The notes beneath the pieces were generated by a model. The model did no database searches and had not been told where the DNA came from. It was given only the letters and a program-made list of their open reading frames with translations. DNA of 64,000 nt from Deltaproteobacteria bacterium RIFCSPLOWO2_12_FULL_60_19 (GTDB lineage: Bacteria; Desulfobacterota; Binatia; UBA9968), in NCBI GenBank assembly GCA_001798595.1, contig MGSS01000097.1:22333-86332 (forward strand), read 5' to 3'. This document shows, piece by piece, positions 58,930-64,000 of the stretch (the first letter of the stretch is position 1; every line of letters starts with the position of its first letter). The translations under genes and the position numbers were made by a program.

Positions 58930-60546
58930 TCACTCCGGTTCATGCCCGGGTGCAGGTACGCGTTCGCGCTCCATTCTCTTTCCGGTCTCGTAGTAACGGC
59001 CCTCGATTGCCAGTTTCCCCGCTTTTTTCTCAGCCTCAGACCACCATCCGAGATCGTAACCGTACCAGGGCGTGCGGAGTTGGAGGGGAGGTAAGCCGAT
59101 TTCCCGCCAAATGGAAGCGACGTTCTCCATGATCTCCCTGGGCGGAAGCGAGACCGGAGGGTACGGCCACTTCCGGGTCGCATCCATGAGCATCACCGAT
59201 ACTCTCATCTCCGGCTCATGCGTCTGAAAGCCGCCTGGATCGCCGCTGCCCGGCGGAAATGCCGACCAGTCCGCAGAAACCAGGCCCATCTGCTTGACCT
59301 TCATGTCCCTGTGCGGCTGCAAACGATATGTGATGGCCCACACGATGGACTCGGTGTCTCTGGGGTCGATGTCGTCGTCCACGACGACGATCATCTTGCT
59401 GCGGATCACGGGCGAACTTGTAGACGCCTCTAAAATTGCGTCCACTTCGCCTTCTTTCGGATGACTCACCTGAATGCAGCAAAGTCCCCAACCCCCGCTC
59501 GATTCATTGTAACCGACGTCCTTGACGCATTCGAAGCCACGACCGCGCAGATACGAAAGCCCGTTTCCCTCGCTGCCCACAGTCCGTATCTTGCTGGATT
59601 CGGAAGGGGGAAACTGGCTCAGCATGGTGACGAAGACCGGATTCCGGCGGTGTGTGATGCAAGTGATCTCGAAGATCGGGTTCCATTGTTGGGGATCCAT
59701 ATAGCCGGTGAATTCACCGAACGGCGCCTCGGGCTCCAGCACGTCGGTGCGGAGAAACCCTTCGATCACGATCTCGGCGTTTGCCGGCACCTCGATGTCG
59801 ACTGTTTTCCCCTTCACCACCGCCACCGGCTCTCCGGCCAGCCCTCCCGCGACCGCGTACTCATCGACACCATACGGTATTTTTATCACCGACGCGTAGG
59901 AGACGTTGGGAGGGGCGCCGATCACAACCGCGGCCGGCATCGGCTTGCCGAGTTTCTGCCATTTTCGCCAGTGCTGGGAAATATGTTGCGCGCCGCCGGC
60001 ATTCATTCCAAGTCTCGTGCGGGCTTTCACCATGCCGCGATAGGTCCCGATATTTCTAACTCCGGTTTCGGGATCCTTGGTGATCCATTGGCTGCAACTG
60101 GTGTAGGGAGCCGCGTCGAAGCCGGGAGTGGAGATCGGTATCGGAAACTCCTCCAATCCCATACCGGCCAGATCGAGCTCGTCACGCATGTGCACTTCTT
60201 CCTGTGCCAAACCGCCGCTCACCAGCACGGGTTCGATCGGTTTTTCGCGCGCGTTGGCCCATTTCTCGGAGATTTTTTCCGGGTCGCATTGCAGACCCAT
60301 GCCATAGATACGACGGGAGGCGGCCAAACATCCAACGACAACGGGAATAGAGAACTGCCGTCCTAGCACGTCGGTCACGTTGGTAAACACAAACGCTTTT
60401 CTCTCGGCCTCCGGAAGGCCGCGAAACTGCAGCCGCACCAGCGGGTGCAACTCCGTATCCTTGTTGATCCGGCGGTCGACTCGCACCAGTAAACCGGCCG
60501 TCTCCAGCGCCGCGAGGTGCTCTCGAACATCTTTGTAATATGCCAT
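58930..60546 (-). CDS. UbiD-family prenyl-FMN decarboxylase, second copy
   Basis: A 538-residue UbiD-family protein with the same blocks as 8198-9817: INKDTELHPLVR, ISTPGFDAAPYTS, ITKDPETGVRNIGTYRG, YGVDEYAVAGGLAGEP, AEIVIEG and EAPFGEFTGYMDP. The active-site Arg and Glu residues are kept. I start at the ATG at 60546, with GAGGAG upstream; the longer frame (60663) adds an unrelated stretch. It is oriented opposite to the amidohydrolase genes but next to them, with the ABC permease gene upstream. It uses prenylated FMN from a UbiX encoded elsewhere. Confidence 0.92.
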   Translation of the reverse strand: MAYYKDVREHLAALETAGLLVRVDRRINKDTELHPLVRLQFRGLPEAERKAFVFTNVTDVLGRQFSIPVVVGCLAASRRIYGMGLQCDPEKISEKWANAREKPIEPVLVSGGLAQEEVHMRDELDLAGMGLEEFPIPISTPGFDAAPYTSCSQWITKDPETGVRNIGTYRGMVKARTRLGMNAGGAQHISQHWRKWQKLGKPMPAAVVIGAPPNVSYASVIKIPYGVDEYAVAGGLAGEPVAVVKGKTVDIEVPANAEIVIEGFLRTDVLEPEAPFGEFTGYMDPQQWNPIFEITCITHRRNPVFVTMLSQFPPSESSKIRTVGSEGNGLSYLRGRGFECVKDVGYNESSGGWGLCCIQVSHPKEGEVDAILEASTSSPVIRSKMIVVVDDDIDPRDTESIVWAITYRLQPHRDMKVKQMGLVSADWSAFPPGSGDPGGFQTHEPEMRVSVMLMDATRKWPYPPVSLPPREIMENVASIWREIGLPPLQLRTPWYGYDLGWWSEAEKKAGKLAIEGRYYETGKRMERERVPAPGHEPE

Positions 60547-60637
60547 CAGCCAAGCTCCTCTTCTAATAATAGGTTGAGAGTCGTACAATCCCGGAAACTC
60601 TGCCCTCAACGCGCCACAAGACCCTCGACCGTTGCCG

Positions 60638-62320
60638 TCAGGGGCGCAGACCGGAACCCACAAGGCGCGCCAGCAATAGGAGAACTAGAACGAGGAATAC
60701 GATGAATAAGCCGATAATCGCGGCTCGCTCCATGTTGGCCTCGGCTATGGAGTCCAGCATCAGCAGGGAAATCGTCCGGGACTGGTTGGTCGAGAGAAAG
60801 ACGACGGCCGGGATCTCCCTCACCGCCGAGATGAACGTGATAATCGCGACCGCGGAAAGCGTCGGCGTGAGCAGCGGGATCAAGATGCGCCGGAAGGTGG
60901 TAAGCCAGGAAGCGCCCGAAGTGTCGGAGGCCTCCTCCAGCTCCTTGCTGAGCTGAAGGACGCCCGCCTTGATGATTTGGCTCCCTAAAGGCATCTCTTT
61001 GACGATGATCGCCAGGATGAGCAGCGAGACGGTTCCGTAGAGTGGCTTCAGTACGCCGCCCGAACCTAAGACCGCCCAGAGCATCGCCAGACTGATCAGC
61101 ACTCCCGGCAGGGCCCAGGGCAACCAAGACAGAAGGTCGATCAGCTTTCGCCCGGGAAGCCGGGTTCGAGCGATGCAATAACTAACCGACAAATAAAAGA
61201 GCGTGCCCAAAATACTCGCTCCGAGCCCCAGCGTAAGAGTGTTCCAGAGAGAGCGGAGAAATGTCGGATCGTGAAATGCGGCGTTCCAGTGACGCGCCGT
61301 CCACACCTTGGCGAGATCAAAAAATCCGAAGACCTCCATAAAGGTCCCCATCACCAGCGTGCCCAGGGGGAGAAGGATCATGACGGCGATAAAGAGAACA
61401 CAGATGGCGAAAGTCACCCATCGCCAGGCGCCGAGGGCCAACGGTCTGACAAGGTAGCCGCGGCCCGTGACCGTGGTGTACTGCCTCGCTCCGAGCATTA
61501 ACCTCTGTAGCCAAACCAGCGCGAAAATGACTACCAGAAAAACGCTGGATAGCGCGGTGGCCCGGCCATAGAGGGGAGGCTCCCAATGGAGAAAATCGTA
61601 GATCCGCGTAGGAAGAACGTAAATCCCCGCCGGAACCCCCAGGACCAGTTCGATCTCGAACGATTCGAGGCTCTTGATGAAACCTAATGCCGTGGAAGCG
61701 AGCACGGCCGGCGCGAGGACAGGGATCGTAATTCGCAACAGCGTTCCCAGCGTAGTGCTCCCTGAGACCTGCGCCGCCTCTTCCAATACCGCGTCCATCG
61801 CTCGAAACGCCGGCGTGAGCAAAAGAAACCGCACCGACGTGCTGAACGCCAGGTGGCACCAGATAATCCCCCAGTACGAGAAGACATTAAACGGCGCGGC
61901 CGATAAATTCAGCACTTTGACCAAGGCCTTGTTGAGCAGCCCGTAATGAGAATCCAACAGCAGAATCCAGCCCATGGTCATAGGCAGCAGCGGCAAAAAA
62001 AAACCCAACCAGAGCGCGAATTCGATGGCGCCCTTGAAGGGAGTGTCGGTGCGGGCCACCACCCACGCGAAAAAGAGCGCGAGGACGGTGGTAATAGCGA
62101 TTCTGACTGTGGCTAAACTGAACGTGTTGGCGAGGACCGGCAGCAGGGCGCGATCGCCGAAGGCGCTGATCCATCCCTGCAAGCCCCAGACCGTGGGTTG
62201 TCCCGGACGGCTCAGGGCAAAACTCTTGAGAAAGATAAGAGCGACCGGGTAGGCGGTTACAAGAAGCACCACTCCGAAAAGCGGCAGCAAAATAATCGAT
62301 GTCCAGGATAGTCGCGGCAC
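60638..62320 (-). CDS. Fused ABC permease, ferric/ion-type (FbpB/ThiP-like)
   Basis: A 560-residue inner-membrane permease with about 12 helices. Two halves each carry an EAA-type loop that docks the ATPase: EEAAQVSGSTTLGTLLRITIPVLAP and EEASDTSGASWLTTFRRILIPLLTP. This double-permease layout is typical of iron (FbpB) and thiamine (ThiP) importers and related ABC systems. It belongs with the binding protein gene upstream (62387). No ATPase gene is in the window; it may lie elsewhere. Confidence 0.88.
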   Translation of the reverse strand: MPRLSWTSIILLPLFGVVLLVTAYPVALIFLKSFALSRPGQPTVWGLQGWISAFGDRALLPVLANTFSLATVRIAITTVLALFFAWVVARTDTPFKGAIEFALWLGFFLPLLPMTMGWILLLDSHYGLLNKALVKVLNLSAAPFNVFSYWGIIWCHLAFSTSVRFLLLTPAFRAMDAVLEEAAQVSGSTTLGTLLRITIPVLAPAVLASTALGFIKSLESFEIELVLGVPAGIYVLPTRIYDFLHWEPPLYGRATALSSVFLVVIFALVWLQRLMLGARQYTTVTGRGYLVRPLALGAWRWVTFAICVLFIAVMILLPLGTLVMGTFMEVFGFFDLAKVWTARHWNAAFHDPTFLRSLWNTLTLGLGASILGTLFYLSVSYCIARTRLPGRKLIDLLSWLPWALPGVLISLAMLWAVLGSGGVLKPLYGTVSLLILAIIVKEMPLGSQIIKAGVLQLSKELEEASDTSGASWLTTFRRILIPLLTPTLSAVAIITFISAVREIPAVVFLSTNQSRTISLLMLDSIAEANMERAAIIGLFIVFLVLVLLLLARLVGSGLRP

Positions 62321-62386
62321 ATCACCCCCAGTAAAACCCGATACTCCACGATTTTCCGTTTCGTTTGTGATGACGAACGAAGGCGG

Positions 62387-63529
62387 CTACCTCGCGAAGA
62401 GGTCTTTCAGTATTTTCTCCTCTTCGGGAGTTCGGGTTTGAGCCTTCTCGCTGTATCCGATCCAGTACTTCACGCCCGGCTTAGGAATCGTATAGGCAAA
62501 CAAATGGTCAATGGGCACGTCCAATCTTCTGCTGACGTGATTCATCGCCTTGCTCCAAAGCAACTGCCCCTCTTTGGTCAGCAACCAGTTGAGAAAGACC
62601 GTGGCGGCATTGGGATGAGGGGCTTTGTTAATGAGCATGGCGGTGCCGAAACTGGCGCCGATATAGGTCCCGTGGTCCTTAAAGTCCTCCAGCACTTCGA
62701 ACTTTATCCCGCGCTGGAGAAGCTGGGCCATGACCCCATCGCTCGGGGCAACCAGGATCGCATACTTGCCCTGGGCAATCCACTCGATCTGCCGCCGCTG
62801 GTCACGATCTACGGCGCCTGCCTGGGCGCGCAATCTTTTGTAATAATCCGTCGCCTTTTGCGGCCCCAGTGTCTCCCAGATAAAGCGGAAGACGGGAACC
62901 GCCGCCCCGGATACAAGAGGATCGTTAATCACGATTTTCCCCTTGAACTTGGGATCGAGCAGCTCGTAGAGCTCGTCAATCTCCTCGCGCTTGACCTGCC
63001 GGGGATCGTAGATGAGAGGCGCAGAGACCTGACCGACAAACACTAAATCGTAGAGACCGTCGGTGTCGGAGAACTCGTGCCGGTTGTCGCGCCAGTACTT
63101 CACGTCGGCGACTTCAGGCAAGATCAGCGCCGGTCTTACCGGGTCCAGCGCCTTCATCGGCTTGAGCTGAAAGTTAGCCGTCGTCGGCCCGCCCACAAAA
63201 ACATCGGCGCTGAATATCCCGCCGTCTCTTTCGGCACCGAGCTTGACCGCCTGCTCGCCGCTCCTTCTGCCCGAATACTCCATGTTGATGTTGGGGTAAG
63301 CTTTTCTAAAGCCTTCGGTCATGGCGTTGCGAATCAGATCACCGGGAGGTCCCAGAACCACGACCGTGCCTTCCTTCTTCGCATCGGCCAGAACTTTTTC
63401 CCACCGTTCCTGCCATGCAGGCTTGGTTTGCGAGAACGCTGATTCGGGCTGGAACCATAACGCGCCCGCGAACGCCGCGACGACACCGGCAAACAGATAC
63501 AAGCGGACCTTATTGGATGCATTTTTCAT
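62387..63529 (-). CDS. Extracellular solute-binding protein, ferric-type (SBP_bac_6-like)
   Basis: A 380-residue exported binding protein with signal peptide and the FbpA-like start WEKVLADAKKEGTVVVLGPPGD, AYPNINMEYSGRRSGEQAVKL and DVFVGGPTTANFQL. The middle DLVFVGQVSAPLIYD, later GKIVINDPLVSGAA, follow the family order. It precedes the fused permease gene by 66 bp. The conserved Tyr residues for iron in FbpA are not evident, so the substrate may be another compound, such as an organic anion or phosphonate. Confidence 0.85.
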   Translation of the reverse strand: MKNASNKVRLYLFAGVVAAFAGALWFQPESAFSQTKPAWQERWEKVLADAKKEGTVVVLGPPGDLIRNAMTEGFRKAYPNINMEYSGRRSGEQAVKLGAERDGGIFSADVFVGGPTTANFQLKPMKALDPVRPALILPEVADVKYWRDNRHEFSDTDGLYDLVFVGQVSAPLIYDPRQVKREEIDELYELLDPKFKGKIVINDPLVSGAAVPVFRFIWETLGPQKATDYYKRLRAQAGAVDRDQRRQIEWIAQGKYAILVAPSDGVMAQLLQRGIKFEVLEDFKDHGTYIGASFGTAMLINKAPHPNAATVFLNWLLTKEGQLLWSKAMNHVSRRLDVPIDHLFAYTIPKPGVKYWIGYSEKAQTRTPEEEKILKDLFAR

Positions 63530-63556
63530 AAGTCAGCCTTTCTCCTTATCGCGCCG

Positions 63557-64000
63557 TCAGGCGACAACAGACAGGCCCGCTTGCCGCAAGGCATGGGCCA
63601 ACACGGTCTTATCTTCCGACGACAAGGGTTTTGTGGTCCAACGCGGAAATTTCTTCACGGCGAACCCTCTCAGCCGGACCGCTTCGCACTGCACCCCGCG
63701 GCCGTATACCCGTCCAAGAGTCCGCAACGTTTTCTGCAACTCGTTGATTTTCATCTGCTGTAGCAACGCTTCTTCGAGATTTTTCGCTTCGAGCGCGCGC
63801 CAGAGCGCCACTCCCAGCTCTGGGTAAGCAATCATCGGCGGCACGATCGTGCCCCGGATGCCGTAGAGGGCTCCGGGCAATAGAGCCGAGGCCAAACCAT
63901 AAATGGCAAACTCTTTGGGAAGCTGCTGAAGGTAGTTCAACGCGATCTCCAGGCTATCGGCGGAGATTTTGGTGCCGAAGATCTGCGGCACCCGCTCCTT
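63557..64000 (-). CDS. DapA-family lyase, C-terminal part
   Basis: The frame runs off the right edge. It starts in the window with KERVPQIFGTKISADSLE: the Lys after IFGT is the Schiff-base Lys of dihydrodipicolinate-synthase-like aldolases. The rest, including ALLPGALYGIRGTIVPPMIAYPELGVALWRALEAKNLEEA, is the C-terminal half of this TIM-barrel family. A GTG at the edge could be mistaken for a start but is internal. These enzymes split or form keto acids with pyruvate. The last residues LRQAGLSVVA end normally. Confidence 0.82.
   Translation of the reverse strand, partial: KERVPQIFGTKISADSLEIALNYLQQLPKEFAIYGLASALLPGALYGIRGTIVPPMIAYPELGVALWRALEAKNLEEALLQQMKINELQKTLRTLGRVYGRGVQCEAVRLRGFAVKKFPRWTTKPLSSEDKTVLAHALRQAGLSVVA

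Overview
This 64 kb window looks like a piece of a chromosome from an uncultured Gram-negative bacterium, GC-rich but not extreme. It has outer-membrane, periplasmic and many c-type cytochrome genes, sigma-54 regulation, and many transport and decarboxylase genes for organic acids. Similar inventories (tripartite tricarboxylate receptors, UbiD decarboxylases, NMT1-type binding proteins, multihaem cytochromes) are known from uncultured deltaproteobacteria-like, Binatota-like, Rokubacteria-like or Methylomirabilota-like genomes. No rRNA or universal marker is present, so the phylum is an inference.

Layout. 1-5 kb: end of a MoxR/membrane-protein operon, mltG, a helical protein of unknown function, an orphan citramalate/isopropylmalate-synthase regulatory domain and an alpha/beta hydrolase. 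5.3-9.8 kb: catabolic operon (haem-oxygenase-like diiron protein, bicupin dioxygenase, NMT1-type binding protein, UbiD decarboxylase). 9.8-17.8 kb: frameshifted binding protein behind a consensus sigma-54 promoter, gene remnants, a tripartite tricarboxylate transporter (TctA-TctB fusion plus two TctC), a small pseudo-receiver and a sigma-54 activator. 18-28.6 kb: amidase, TRAP transporter, glcDFE-type oxidase and a class II aldolase. 28.8-53 kb: a large electron-transfer locus. 53-64 kb: second organic-acid region (binding protein, SDR, aryl-AMP ligase, two amidohydrolases, second UbiD, ferric-type ABC transporter, DapA-like lyase).

The electron-transfer locus is the most striking part. A plus-strand operon (29.4-37.8 kb) encodes tetra-, about 15- and octahaem cytochromes, two thioredoxin-fold/TPR proteins without redox cysteines, a HEAT protein and a P19-like metal protein. 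The facing minus-strand set (37.9-50.7 kb) encodes tri-, mono-, dodeca- and tetrahaem cytochromes, two NHL propellers, a beta-barrel, a DNA-binding protein, an NtrC-type activator, a sensor kinase and a cupredoxin. The small tetrahaem protein and two relatives share the layout of OmcE-type cytochromes, known elsewhere to polymerise into extracellular nanowires. I infer a conduit and possibly a filament.

The locus appears to be one sigma-54 regulon. Three near-consensus -24/-12 promoters each have a TGTGC-N7-GCACA palindrome 150-175 bp upstream, including one in front of the regulator operon itself. The sensor kinase lacks the phospho-accepting histidine and its partner activator lacks the phospho-accepting aspartate, so signalling may not use phosphotransfer.

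Other oddities are a tRNA-Glu-like gene with about 34 extra bases in the anticodon loop, a 3' tRNA fragment resembling an attachment site, a twice-occurring hairpin with a compensatory change, a structured leader before an amidohydrolase, and several families of dispersed intergenic repeats.
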